From Pseudomonadales bacterium (GTDB lineage Bacteria; Pseudomonadota; Gammaproteobacteria; Pseudomonadales; Azotimanducaceae), in assembly GCA_023300545.1 (NCBI GenBank), contig JALZVT010000051.1:1-64000 (forward strand): a stretch of DNA of 64,000 bases. Reading direction: 5' to 3'. Of the stretch, positions 54,516 to 63,670 are shown in pieces. A program made the translations under genes and the position numbers. A model generated the notes under the pieces. The model searched no databases and was not told the origin of the DNA. It worked only from the letters and a program-made list of their open reading frames with translations. Positions within the stretch are counted from its first letter, which is position 1, and each line of letters starts with the position of its first letter.

Positions 54516-54546
54516 ACTATAATTGCTCTAGTAACTAGAGGTTCAA
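54516..54546 (-). promoter_or_regulatory. MerR-type promoter/operator of the CDF gene
   Basis: On the minus strand: TTGAAC (-35, 54546-54541), a 19-bp spacer, TATAGT (-10, 54521-54516). The spacer contains the perfect dyad CTCTAG-TTA-CTAGAG (54526-54540). An over-long 19-bp spacer with a central dyad is the hallmark of MerR-activated promoters, where the regulator untwists DNA to realign the hexamers. Confidence 0.88.
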
Positions 54547-54617
54547 GCTCTGCGACCCAAAAATATCGTTTGGGGCAGAGAGCAACCGGATTAACGGCCT
54601 AAAAGGAGAACCTGTCG

Positions 54618-55031
54618 ATGTTCAGCATTGGCCAATTGTCAGCCCATACCGGCGTAAAAGTGCCCACTATTCGCTATTACGAGCAAGCCGGTCTGCTGGC
54701 TCCTGCGGAGCGCTCAGCGGGTAACCAGCGTCGCTACTCAGATCAGGGCTTACAGCGGCTGGCGTTCATTCGACACGCCCGCGATTTAGGCTTTGCGCTG
54801 GACGACATCCGAGAGTTGATTGATCTGGGTGAGCACCCCGACAACGGTTGCCGGGAAGCCCACGACATTGCCGGGCGACATTTAAATGCGGTGCGCGAGC
54901 GCATCAAAAACCTGCGCCGATTAGAACAAGAGCTTCGACGTTTATCCGCAGACGATGATGGACATATTGCCGACTGCAATGTGATTCGTTCCCTGGCCGA
55001 CCATGCGTTGTGCACAACAGGGCACGACTAA
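54618..55031 (+). CDS. MerR-family metal-responsive regulator
   Basis: A 137-residue MerR protein: winged HTH FSIGQLSAHTGVKVPTIRYYEQAGLL, the NQRRYSDQGL wing, a long dimerisation helix and a C-terminal metal-binding loop with cysteines (NGCREA; IADCNVIRSLADHALC). The cysteine/histidine arrangement fits ZntR/CadR-like sensors of Zn, Cd or Pb rather than CueR. AAGGAG precedes the ATG with good spacing. It presumably binds the dyad in the shared 109-bp intergenic region and activates the CDF gene. Confidence 0.92.
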   Translation: MFSIGQLSAHTGVKVPTIRYYEQAGLLAPAERSAGNQRRYSDQGLQRLAFIRHARDLGFALDDIRELIDLGEHPDNGCREAHDIAGRHLNAVRERIKNLRRLEQELRRLSADDDGHIADCNVIRSLADHALCTTGHD

Positions 55032-56200
55032 TCCACCGCAACCAATCTATTGTGCACGGCTAACACCGTCTGCAGTTTTTCTACAGGCAGCCCTTCGGCC
55101 ACGTGACCGTTTAACCCAGTCATCGAGGGCGTGCCAACAAAAGAGTTAGCAATCGCTTCGTCGGTGGCCTGTACCGTCGCCTCAAACAGCGGCGTCAATT
55201 GCTGGTCGGGTAAATAGTCAACGCGAATAATCGACTGACTTTCCTGCACGGCGTCGGTGTTCTGGGTTGAAAACGCCAGAAACAAATCTCCAGAGTAGTG
55301 TGCGGCAATTCCACCGCCTCGAGCCATGCCCAAGCCACAGCGCCGGGCGATCCGGCGCAATTGATGCGGCAATAAAGGCGCGTCTGTAGCCACTATCGCA
55401 ATCAACGATCCTGCGTCTTGGGAGCCTCGGTTGGTATCCCCTAAACTTGGCAATGGTATTTGTTCGCCCACCGGCACACCCGCCAGCGTACAAAGGTGGC
55501 GGGCGCCAAAATTAGCCTGCACAAAGACCCCTAGACTCAGATCTCGACCACCCACACGCAATTGTCGAGACGCGGTGCCAGAGCCAGCTTTGAACTCATA
55601 GCAGCGCATTCCGGTACCACCGCCGACGCTACCTTCGGCAATCGGGCCCGAACGTGCAGACTCAATGGCAGCAATCACATCAGCAACCCCAATATGCTGG
55701 CCGTTGATGTCATTAAGCCAGCCATCCCAGGTTTCTGCGGCAACCGGCAACCACCAGCGATCGTCGTCTGCCATTGAACCTTTTTGCAAGCTAAGGGCTT
55801 GCTGTTGTTGTTGCGCAAGCCACCCGATCGTTGCGTCTCTGGCCACACCCAGGCTGTGGGTATTGGTCAGGGTTATTGGTCCCTCACAACGGCCAGATTC
55901 CTCAATCCAGGGAAAGCCCGTCATTTCACCGTTGCCGTTTAGACTGGCAACACCAGACCAGACTGCGTCGCGTGCTCGTGCCATACCCAGGGGCAAAATG
56001 GCGGTCACTCCGGTTCGTATCACGGGGCTCGAGGCGTCATCAGCAGTGCCGCTGATCAAGGTCTGATAACCCACTTCAACGCCAGGTACGTCTGTGATTG
56101 CGTTGAACGGTCCAGGTCTACCCGGAAAACCGACGCCTGCACCGCGAGCGCGCAGAAGACCATCAGGCCTCCTGTGGTGATGGTCAGAAAGTTGAGTCAT
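55028..56200 (-). CDS. P1/S58 family peptidase (DmpA/BapA type)
   Basis: A 391-residue N-terminal-nucleophile hydrolase of family S58: GPFNAITDVPGVEVGYQT, ITLTNTHSLGVARDA and the self-cleavage site EGSVGGGTGM, where Ser becomes the new N-terminal nucleophile after autoproteolysis. Related enzymes are D-/L-aminopeptidases and beta-aminopeptidases. ATG 56200 (GGAG 8 nt upstream) is preferred over TTG 56206. No signal peptide. The stop overlaps the convergent MerR gene by 4 bp. Confidence 0.92.
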   Translation of the reverse strand: MTQLSDHHHRRPDGLLRARGAGVGFPGRPGPFNAITDVPGVEVGYQTLISGTADDASSPVIRTGVTAILPLGMARARDAVWSGVASLNGNGEMTGFPWIEESGRCEGPITLTNTHSLGVARDATIGWLAQQQQQALSLQKGSMADDDRWWLPVAAETWDGWLNDINGQHIGVADVIAAIESARSGPIAEGSVGGGTGMRCYEFKAGSGTASRQLRVGGRDLSLGVFVQANFGARHLCTLAGVPVGEQIPLPSLGDTNRGSQDAGSLIAIVATDAPLLPHQLRRIARRCGLGMARGGGIAAHYSGDLFLAFSTQNTDAVQESQSIIRVDYLPDQQLTPLFEATVQATDEAIANSFVGTPSMTGLNGHVAEGLPVEKLQTVLAVHNRLVAVD

Positions 56201-56223
56201 GCGCAACGCTCCATAGCAGCGAG

Positions 56224-58011
56224 TTAAACCTGTCTGAGCCCTTCTGGACTGCGGTGTTCCGCCAACAGCGGCGCATAGGAAGATTCTGCAACGCCCAAAA
56301 TATTGAACAGCGAGACCGCCAGTTGCAAGCCACTCTCTAGAACTTCGGGCACCGCGACACTCGCGCCTGCGTTGATAAACGTGGCCCCCTCTTCACTGCC
56401 ATGAACCCGCACCAATACCGGCACCGTCGAATCCAAAGAACGCGCACAACGCAGTATGCGTTCTGAGAAACGCTGATCGTCAGTGCAGATCACAACGGCC
56501 GCGGCCTGACTGATTTGCACCTTGGTCAGCATGGCAGCCCTGCTGGCATCTCCTAGATACAGTGGCGCGCCAATGCCTTGTTCTGTGGCAACCGTGACCG
56601 GGTCCAGGTCGAGCGCGAGCCAGGGCTTACCAGCGCTTTGCAGCAGTTCACCAAGCAGCCTGCCGGTGCGCCCAAACCCGACCAATATCACATGCCCCAC
56701 CTCGTCCTCAGCGACACTCTGTGAACCCGTACTTTGCGAGCTACCAGTTAGTCGATCTGGCACGTCCAACAGAGAAGGCTTTGGTGCTAGTGCGGCACCG
56801 ACAATACCAGCCAGGCGAATAGCACCTGGCGTAAGCACCATCGTTGCGCTGACGACAATCAACATAAACTGTGCGATGGGCTGGTTAATCAGCCCAGCAA
56901 CAACTGCCCCGGTGACTATCACAAACGCAAACTCACCGCCCTGCCCGAGCAGCATGCCAGTCTCAACGCTCTCGGCGGTGGTGTGCCCAAACAACCGTGC
57001 CACGATTGCTGCGAGAACCGCCTTCAATAGCATCAGACCGAAAACAGAAAGAGCGATCCACATTGGGTTCGCAGCCACCTCGGCCAGATCAATGTTCATT
57101 CCTACCGACAAAAAGAACAGGCCCAGCAACAAACCCTTGAGAGGCTCGATAATCAATTCAATTTCGTGGCGATATTCAGTTTCCGCCAATATGAGACCCG
57201 CTAGAAACGCACCCAGTGCTGCTGACATTCCGGCTGCATGGGTCAGCCAGGCGATCAACGTGATAACCAATAGCGTGGTGGCCATAAACACTTCGCTGCT
57301 GTGCCCCACGGTCACCAATTGAAACAAGCGTCGAATAACAAAGCGCCCAATTAGCACGATGGCACCAATCGACAGCGCTGCCTTACCCAATGCCAACAGC
57401 AAAGGCAATGCCAACCCAATTTGACCAGCACCACCCGCTGCGCCTACCACTGCAGCATTCTGAGCGGCAATCGTGCCAACCAAAAACAGCATCGGCACCA
57501 CCGCAAGGTCTTGGGCGAGCAGCACACCAAAGCTCGCCTTACCCACAACTGTGCTCATGCGCCGCTCTTCCAACAGGTGTTGCGACACTATGGCTGTTGA
57601 CGACAAGGCTAGCGCTCCGCCAATAAGCAGTGCAGCCGACAGAGTGTTACCAAATGCCAGAGCAACGCCGCCAATGACCAGTGTTGTTAAGGCCACCTGC
57701 AAGAAACCCATACCAAACACAAGACGCCGCATTGCTAATAGTCTTGCCAGCGGTAGCTCAAGGGCGATCATGAACAGCAAAAACACCACCCCCAGCTCGG
57801 CTAATGCGTGTGCAGCACTCACGTTAGTGATCGATAAATGGCCGAGCCAGGAGCCTTCTGGCACCAATCGAGTCAATCCATAGGGTCCAACGACCGTGCC
57901 TACCGCCAAAAACCCGAGTACTGGGTTGACGCGCAGCCGGCGCGCGGCAGGTACGATCAACCCGGACGCCAGCAAAAAGACCAGCAAATCTTGCACACCG
58001 AGCGCGAGCAC
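56224..58011 (-). CDS. Kef-type (CPA2) cation:proton antiporter with RCK domain
   Basis: A 595-residue membrane protein. About twelve hydrophobic segments (residues 1-380) contain LGFLAVGTVVGPYGL and LGQGGEFAFVIV, typical of CPA2 antiporters. A cytoplasmic TrkA-N/RCK nucleotide-binding domain follows (VILVGFGRTGRLLGELL, about 435-560). Resembles KefB/KefC potassium efflux systems; no KefF/KefG ancillary gene is adjacent. The start is GTG 58011, 2 bp after the SET-domain gene stop, so the two are co-translated. Confidence 0.92.
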   Translation of the reverse strand: MLALGVQDLLVFLLASGLIVPAARRLRVNPVLGFLAVGTVVGPYGLTRLVPEGSWLGHLSITNVSAAHALAELGVVFLLFMIALELPLARLLAMRRLVFGMGFLQVALTTLVIGGVALAFGNTLSAALLIGGALALSSTAIVSQHLLEERRMSTVVGKASFGVLLAQDLAVVPMLFLVGTIAAQNAAVVGAAGGAGQIGLALPLLLALGKAALSIGAIVLIGRFVIRRLFQLVTVGHSSEVFMATTLLVITLIAWLTHAAGMSAALGAFLAGLILAETEYRHEIELIIEPLKGLLLGLFFLSVGMNIDLAEVAANPMWIALSVFGLMLLKAVLAAIVARLFGHTTAESVETGMLLGQGGEFAFVIVTGAVVAGLINQPIAQFMLIVVSATMVLTPGAIRLAGIVGAALAPKPSLLDVPDRLTGSSQSTGSQSVAEDEVGHVILVGFGRTGRLLGELLQSAGKPWLALDLDPVTVATEQGIGAPLYLGDASRAAMLTKVQISQAAAVVICTDDQRFSERILRCARSLDSTVPVLVRVHGSEEGATFINAGASVAVPEVLESGLQLAVSLFNILGVAESSYAPLLAEHRSPEGLRQV

Positions 58012-58013
58012 CG

Positions 58014-58364
58014 CTAGGTTTGCTCCGGTTGTTTGTTAGGGTAATAGTTAGGCCCGTAGTTGTAGGTGAGTTCTTCGCCACTGCGAATATCACGCAAAGC
58101 CACTACCCGAAGCGTGTCGTAGTAAACGACATTAGGGGTCGAGGAATGATTGGTAAAGCGCAGGTTACAAACCACGTCAACGGGTCCTGTGTCACACCAA
58201 AGCGTATGCGGCCCTGGGTTTTGCGCCGGAACAACTTCACACCAACCGACCACTCGACCCATGGTGATCGCCTCACCCGCGAACAAGCCTTGACCGTGAA
58301 TAGCACTCGGGCCAACAACGAGTAGAGGCAGCACAGAATTAGGCGTGTTTTCGAGATCAGGCAT
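58014..58364 (-). CDS. Small SET-domain protein
   Basis: A 116-residue stand-alone SET domain: GPSAIHGQGLFAGEAI at the start, the pseudoknot motif LRFTNHSSTPNV (NHS-type SAM/lysine site) and RSGEELTYNYG at the end. SET proteins are lysine methyltransferases; bacterial forms methylate unknown or ribosomal/DNA-binding targets. The ATG at 58364 matches the domain start; an upstream frame to 58457 is probably untranslated. It is the first gene of a two-gene unit with the Kef-type antiporter. No post-SET cysteines are present. Confidence 0.82.
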   Translation of the reverse strand: MPDLENTPNSVLPLLVVGPSAIHGQGLFAGEAITMGRVVGWCEVVPAQNPGPHTLWCDTGPVDVVCNLRFTNHSSTPNVVYYDTLRVVALRDIRSGEELTYNYGPNYYPNKQPEQT

Positions 58365-58469
58365 TACGCAAGAATAGGCCGTTGTAAACTTCCAGGCGCC
58401 CACGTTAACGCAGGTGTGAAAAGCGCTACAATGCTTTCTGTTTGTATTTATCTGCATGAGACTCAGAGA

Positions 58470-59738
58470 ATGACTGCACGCCTGCCGTTAAACACCACCT
58501 CTCCCGAATTAGATAACGCAATTATCGACCCTGTGCTGTGGGCAGACGAACACGCCATTCACGATCAATTGCGCTGGTTGCGCGCTAACGACCCTCTGCG
58601 CTTTGTCAAACCCGAAGGCTTTGATCCGTTCTGGTGTGTCACCAAGTACGAACACATCAAGGAGATTGAACGCAACAAGTCGATCTTCATCAATGACCCG
58701 CGCCCCACGCTGGGGCCAAAGGGCATTCAAGAAATGGTCCAGTCTTTGACCGGCCGCAAACATCTTGTGCGTTCGCTGGTACAGATGGATGAGCCGGATC
58801 ACATGCAGTACCGAATGCTCACCCAGGGCTGGTTCATGGGGGCCAACCTGCGCAAGCTGCAAGGCAAAGTGGATGAGCTGGCGGTGAAGTACATCGATCG
58901 GCTCGCCGACATGGGTGGCGAATGCGACTTTGTCAAAGACATCGCGATGTGGTTTCCACTGCGTGTGATTATGTCGATTCTTGGTGTGCCTGAGGAAGAT
59001 GAGGGGCTCATGTTAAAACTCACTCAGGAATTGTTTGGCAGCACCGACCCAGATAACCAACGCTCATTCGCACCCGAAGACTTCTTTCAGGTGGTTCACG
59101 ACTTCGAAGCCTACTTCGACAAGCTCACCTCCGCACGCCGGGCCAATCCAACCGAAGACGTTGCTAGCCTCATCGCCAATGCAGAGGTTAATGGCGAGCC
59201 CCTGCCGCCGCTTGATGCCAACGGCTACTACATCATTATTGCGACGGCTGGTCACGACACCACCAGTGCATCAACAGCCGGCGGCCTGCTCGCACTGTTG
59301 GAAAACCCAGCAGAAATGCAGAAACTGCGAGCCGATCCCGAGGGCGTCATGCCAACCGCCATCGATGAGATGATTCGCTGGGTCACTCCGGTACGCCACT
59401 TTATGCGCACGGCTACCCAAGACTACGAGCTAGGCGGAAAGACCATTAAAGCGGGCGAATCGGCCATCCTGTGGTACCCCTCTGCAAATCGCGATGAAGA
59501 CATCTTCACGGACGCGTTTCAGTTCAAGGTAGACCGCACTGATGCCAAGCAACTGGCGTTCGGTTTTGGCGCTCACGTCTGCCTAGGGCAGCATCTTGCC
59601 CGCATGGAGATGAGCTCGCTGTATCGAGAACTGCTTCGGCGAGTCGACACCATAGAATTAGCCGGCGAGCCTCAGTACGTTCAATCAACCTTTGTCGGCG
59701 GGCTGAAGTCGCTGCCGATCCGCTACACGCTGAAATAG
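58470..59738 (+). CDS. Cytochrome P450
   Basis: A 423-residue bacterial P450. The I-helix oxygen motif is AGHDTTSAS. An EMIRW segment and a haem loop FGFGAHVCLGQHLARME are present, with Cys371 as axial ligand. The start ATG 58470 (MTARLPLN) is chosen by family alignment; the frame is open from 58416. Sequence style is like steroid/terpenoid side-chain hydroxylating bacterial CYPs (CYP125/142 region), but this is only an impression. No ferredoxin partner is adjacent. Confidence 0.92.
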   Translation: MTARLPLNTTSPELDNAIIDPVLWADEHAIHDQLRWLRANDPLRFVKPEGFDPFWCVTKYEHIKEIERNKSIFINDPRPTLGPKGIQEMVQSLTGRKHLVRSLVQMDEPDHMQYRMLTQGWFMGANLRKLQGKVDELAVKYIDRLADMGGECDFVKDIAMWFPLRVIMSILGVPEEDEGLMLKLTQELFGSTDPDNQRSFAPEDFFQVVHDFEAYFDKLTSARRANPTEDVASLIANAEVNGEPLPPLDANGYYIIIATAGHDTTSASTAGGLLALLENPAEMQKLRADPEGVMPTAIDEMIRWVTPVRHFMRTATQDYELGGKTIKAGESAILWYPSANRDEDIFTDAFQFKVDRTDAKQLAFGFGAHVCLGQHLARMEMSSLYRELLRRVDTIELAGEPQYVQSTFVGGLKSLPIRYTLK

Positions 59739-59829
59739 CCGAACGATCAGACAAAAAGACAATTAAAGGCGAGTGTTGCTATTCAAATTGGAATAACCCA
59801 AGTGCTAAATGGAATAAACAGCTGAAATA

Positions 59830-60150
59830 AGCAGCTTTGGCACCGGTCGAACCGACTTTCCCGGCGGCAATGCCCGTTCGCTGTATCAATCTATTAAACG
59901 CATTCTCGCGTTACCCGCCCACACCCGCCTGTATCTGTGCCACGACTACGGCCATGAAGCACGCGAAGGGTAGTGCTGCCAGGTCTCGGTGGCAGACGAA
60001 CGTCGAAACAACATTCACCTGCAGGCGCACATTGATGAAGCTGGCTTTGTGTCCTTTCGTGAAGATCGCGATGCGGGGTTGAAGGTTCCCGCGCTCTACC
60101 ACTGCGCGGTTCCCTTCAACATTCGTGGCGCAAGAACACCGAAGGACTAG
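59830..60150 (+). pseudogene. MBL-fold hydrolase remnant (ETHE1/persulfide dioxygenase-like) with in-frame stop
   Basis: In one frame the DNA encodes GTGRTDFPGGNARSLYQSI, LALPAHTRLYLCHDY, then a TAG at 59971-59973, then VADERRNNIHLQAHIDE and VPFNIRGARTP, ending at TAG 60148-60150. This is the C-terminal half of metallo-beta-lactamase-fold hydrolases related to persulfide dioxygenases (family about 240-290 residues). The catalytic first half (HxHxDH) is missing and the middle has a nonsense codon, so it is a pseudogene. It overlaps the end of the thioesterase gene by 4 bp and fills the 408-bp gap after the P450. Confidence 0.78.
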
Positions 60151-61007
60151 CTCAGCAGCAACCCCAGCTGGCGTGACTGCGCGACCAGATCGCCGTTTTC
60201 ATCCCACAGCGCACCACTTTCAATCATGCGCGAGCCGTGCAGATCGTCGGTGACAAAACGCCCACGCAACCAGGGCGTTGCTGGCCGACGCCTGACGTGA
60301 ACGGTTAACTCGATGGTCGGCACCCAACCGATCACACCAAGCAACCCGAATAAGGCTGGTGGAAACGCGTCAGTGAAGGTCACCGCAGCGATCGAGCTCG
60401 CCGGGGTACTCTCCTGCGCTGGATCACGCAAACGAATCCAACCAGAAATTTCAGCGCGGCCGCCCGCACTTACCACAGCGTCTGCTGGGTTCACGCGAAT
60501 ATCTACTCGATCGAGAATCGGTAGGTCAACGCCTTGCGCCTCGCCGGAGCGTTCGGGACACGACATCGGCGGTGGTAATTCTGGTGCGCGCAAGGTCACA
60601 CCCGTCTGCGCCCCAACGCCACTAGAAGGCTGTGCTAAGTCGCCAAAAGCTGAAAGCACTTCGAGACGCGTTTTGCCTTCTTGCACGAGCCGTGCCCGTG
60701 CAGTGGTCAGAGTGCGCCCGCGGCGCACAAGCTCGACCTGAACCTCGCAGGCAGCATCAGCAACGCCGGGCCGGAGGAAATGCGTCGTCACACTCAACGG
60801 ATCTGGATGCTCCGGCGACAACTCTGCAATAGCACCTAGCACCACAGCAGCTAAATAACCCCCGTTCGGGTTGTCTCCAATGTTCCAGTTTGGAACGATA
60901 TGGCCCTGCCACAAGCCCGCCCCTACGGACACAAGTGCGGTATCTTGAAGAAAATTCGAATGCTCAGTCAAACTTGTCAAACCTCGAAGGGTCCCGGTAC
61001 GGGACAA
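60147..61007 (-). CDS. Thioesterase-family protein (TesB-like double hotdog)
   Basis: A 286-residue acyl-CoA thioesterase-like protein: WNIGDNPNGGYLAAVVLGAI, VTTHFLRPGVADAACEV and AARLVQEGKT-like strands in the first hotdog, and EISGWIRLRDP with AVTFTDAFPPALFGLLG in the second. Hydrolyses acyl-CoA thioesters in its family. The open frame starts at TTG 61007; a TTG near 60971, preceded by GAGG, is an alternative. It is divergent from the M1 peptidase gene. Confidence 0.82.
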   Translation of the reverse strand: MSRTGTLRGLTSLTEHSNFLQDTALVSVGAGLWQGHIVPNWNIGDNPNGGYLAAVVLGAIAELSPEHPDPLSVTTHFLRPGVADAACEVQVELVRRGRTLTTARARLVQEGKTRLEVLSAFGDLAQPSSGVGAQTGVTLRAPELPPPMSCPERSGEAQGVDLPILDRVDIRVNPADAVVSAGGRAEISGWIRLRDPAQESTPASSIAAVTFTDAFPPALFGLLGVIGWVPTIELTVHVRRRPATPWLRGRFVTDDLHGSRMIESGALWDENGDLVAQSRQLGLLLS

Positions 61008-61113
61008 CGTGCAATTGTTGCAACTTGCTTCATTGGACGCAAAAAAGAAATTTGCCCGCGCAGTCTATGCCACTGCTGTATCCTGAGCCGTCACATAGAA
61101 CAGCCTAAGAAAA

Positions 61114-63669
61114 ATGACTATGCGCGCTCAAACTTGCCTCCTTTCCACCCTGGAATACCCCCAGACTAAACCCGTCACAAGATGCCGTTACGCCACCCAT
61201 ATGCTGACATATGTGTTTACGGCTCTACTTGCCCTATTCGTGAGTGCTCACTCACACAGCGCAACACCTGCCGACATTTCTCGATTCGCCCAGCTTGAGC
61301 AGACCCTGCCCACGCCTAACGTGTATCGCAACGCGGCCGGGGCGCCTGGGCACAAATATTGGCAACAGCAGGCTGACTATCAAATTAGCGCAAAACTCGA
61401 CGAGACCAAACGCAGAGTTAGCGCCAGCCAAACCATCACCTACACCAATCGCTCGCCAGACACTCTGCCCTACCTATGGCTCCAGCTTGATCAGAATCGC
61501 TTTCGTCGGGATTCACTCGAAGAACGCTCCCGAACCGGCAGCAAGGCAGACGATGGCAGCAGCGACCAGCTTAGATTTGGTGATTTACGCCGCCATCAAT
61601 CTAAACAGGACATCAACTACGGCTTTGACATAACGCGACTCACTGACGGTGGCAATACCAAACTGGCAAACACCATCGTGGGCACCATGCTGCGCGTAGA
61701 CCTGCCACAACCTTTAGCGACGGGCGCAAAGCAGGTGCTGCAGATCGACTGGGAATTTGCGATTGCTGATGAAGACGCTATCGGCTCTCGAGGTGGGTTC
61801 GAACATTTCGAAGACACGGACACCTACATCTTCTTTCTGGCCCAGTGGTTTCCGCGTATGGCTGCCTATACCGACTATGTTGCCTGGCAGCACCACCAGT
61901 TTCTTGGCCGGGGGGAGTTTACCCTCGAGTTCGGCAACTACGATGTTGCCCTTACTGTACCAGCTGACCACATTGTCTCTGCTACAGGAGAGCTCACCAA
62001 CGAGCGTGATGTACTTAGCGCGACGCAGCTAGGTCGACTCAATCAAGCTCGCAAAGCCGATAAGCAAATGTTTGTGGTTACGCCGCAAGAAGCAAAAGCT
62101 AACGAAGCCAGCAAAACCTCCAAAGAACGCACCTGGCGCTTCAAAGCAAACAACGTCAGAGATTTTGCCTGGGCAAGCTCCAGAAAATTCATTTGGGATG
62201 CAATGCGGCACACACAGAAAAACGGTGACTACGATTCTGTACTCGCAATGTCGTTTTACCCCAATGAAGCCGAGCCGCTTTGGAGTCAATACTCCACGCA
62301 GGCCGTTGTGCACACCCTGGATGTCTATTCCCGCTTCTCGTTCCCCTACCCTTATCCAACGGCCCAGAGTGTCAACACCTGGAAGCGCGGCGGTATGGAA
62401 TACCCAATGATTACTTTTAACGGCTACCGGCCCAAGCCGATCGATGAAGAGGTGGACGACGCGGCGACGGCCAAGCCCGCCAAAGCAAAAACGGCTCTCC
62501 AACAACAAAATTACAGCTATTCAAGGGACACAAAAGCACGGCTTATCGGCGTCATTATTCACGAGGTTGGCCACATCTACTTTCCCATGACGGTCAACTC
62601 AGACGAACGGCAGTGGACGTGGATGGACGAAGGTATCAACAGCTTTCTGGAGTACATTGCATCCCTCGAATGGGAAGAAAATTTCTTTGCTGCAGAAGAC
62701 CGACTGTCGATTCTGGGTCAGATCAGTAGTTACATGACCAGCGAAAATCAAGTCCCCGTAATGACCCAGTCAGACTCCGTTTTGCAATTTGGCCCCAATG
62801 CCTACACCAAGCCCGCTGCGGCTCTTGTTGTTCTGCGCGAAACGGTCCTCGGTCGAGAACTGTTTGACTTCGCTTTTCGCGAATATTCGCGCCGCTGGCG
62901 CTTCAAACGGCCGACGCCTGCTGACTTCTTTCGCACCATGGAAGATGCGTCAGGAATTGACCTCGATTGGTTCTGGCGCGGCTGGTTTTACAGCACCGAC
63001 CACGTTGATGTGAATCTGGCTGATGTGCGTGAGTACCGCATCGCCAGTGGCGACCCCTCGATTGATCTAGCCGCGCAAAAAGCGCTGGATGATGCGAATT
63101 ACCCTGAGCCTATTGAGCAGCGTCGCAACTCAGCAGAAGGTCTCGTGCCAAGAGTCGAGCGCGTTGAGGGCCTAAAGGACTTTTACAATAGCAACGATAA
63201 ATACACGCCAAGTAATGAAGAGAAAAACAGTTACCGCGACTACCTGAAAGATCTTGAGCCCAAAGAGCGCCAAGCGCTCGAACGTGCTTTAGTTGACAAA
63301 GACTTCGTGTACTTCATTGATTTTCACAACGAGGGCGGCTTGCTGACTCCGCTACCGCTTAGCCTGACTTATGCTGATGGCAGTAGCGAGCGACTCGAGG
63401 TGCCCGCAGAAATCTGGCGTCGCAACAACGATAACGTCACTAAACTCTTGATCCGTGACAAAGCGCTTACCCAGATTGTGTTTGATCCAGACCATCAAAC
63501 GGCAGATGTCGACCTGTCAGATAACGCCTTTCCACGGCGGATCACAAAATCACGGCTTCAGCTCTACAAATGGCCTGATGAGACTCGCAACCTGATGAAA
63601 GGCATGATGGCCGAGTTGGAAGATGACACGGATAGCACCCCGGTGCCGTTGAAGAAACAGAGCCGTTAA
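61114..63669 (+). CDS. Secreted M1-family metallopeptidase
   Basis: An 851-residue gluzincin aminopeptidase. The HEVGH zinc site is at His483/His487, with the third ligand Glu506 after exactly 18 residues (HExxHx18E). The exopeptidase motif appears as RGGMEYP instead of GAMEN. A hydrophobic export segment (LTYVFTALLALFVSAHSHSA) follows a basic region. Starts at 61114, 61120 or 61201 are possible. Likely periplasmic or outer surface. The next gene begins 1 bp after its stop. Confidence 0.9.
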   Translation: MTMRAQTCLLSTLEYPQTKPVTRCRYATHMLTYVFTALLALFVSAHSHSATPADISRFAQLEQTLPTPNVYRNAAGAPGHKYWQQQADYQISAKLDETKRRVSASQTITYTNRSPDTLPYLWLQLDQNRFRRDSLEERSRTGSKADDGSSDQLRFGDLRRHQSKQDINYGFDITRLTDGGNTKLANTIVGTMLRVDLPQPLATGAKQVLQIDWEFAIADEDAIGSRGGFEHFEDTDTYIFFLAQWFPRMAAYTDYVAWQHHQFLGRGEFTLEFGNYDVALTVPADHIVSATGELTNERDVLSATQLGRLNQARKADKQMFVVTPQEAKANEASKTSKERTWRFKANNVRDFAWASSRKFIWDAMRHTQKNGDYDSVLAMSFYPNEAEPLWSQYSTQAVVHTLDVYSRFSFPYPYPTAQSVNTWKRGGMEYPMITFNGYRPKPIDEEVDDAATAKPAKAKTALQQQNYSYSRDTKARLIGVIIHEVGHIYFPMTVNSDERQWTWMDEGINSFLEYIASLEWEENFFAAEDRLSILGQISSYMTSENQVPVMTQSDSVLQFGPNAYTKPAAALVVLRETVLGRELFDFAFREYSRRWRFKRPTPADFFRTMEDASGIDLDWFWRGWFYSTDHVDVNLADVREYRIASGDPSIDLAAQKALDDANYPEPIEQRRNSAEGLVPRVERVEGLKDFYNSNDKYTPSNEEKNSYRDYLKDLEPKERQALERALVDKDFVYFIDFHNEGGLLTPLPLSLTYADGSSERLEVPAEIWRRNNDNVTKLLIRDKALTQIVFDPDHQTADVDLSDNAFPRRITKSRLQLYKWPDETRNLMKGMMAELEDDTDSTPVPLKKQSR

Positions 63670-63670
63670 G

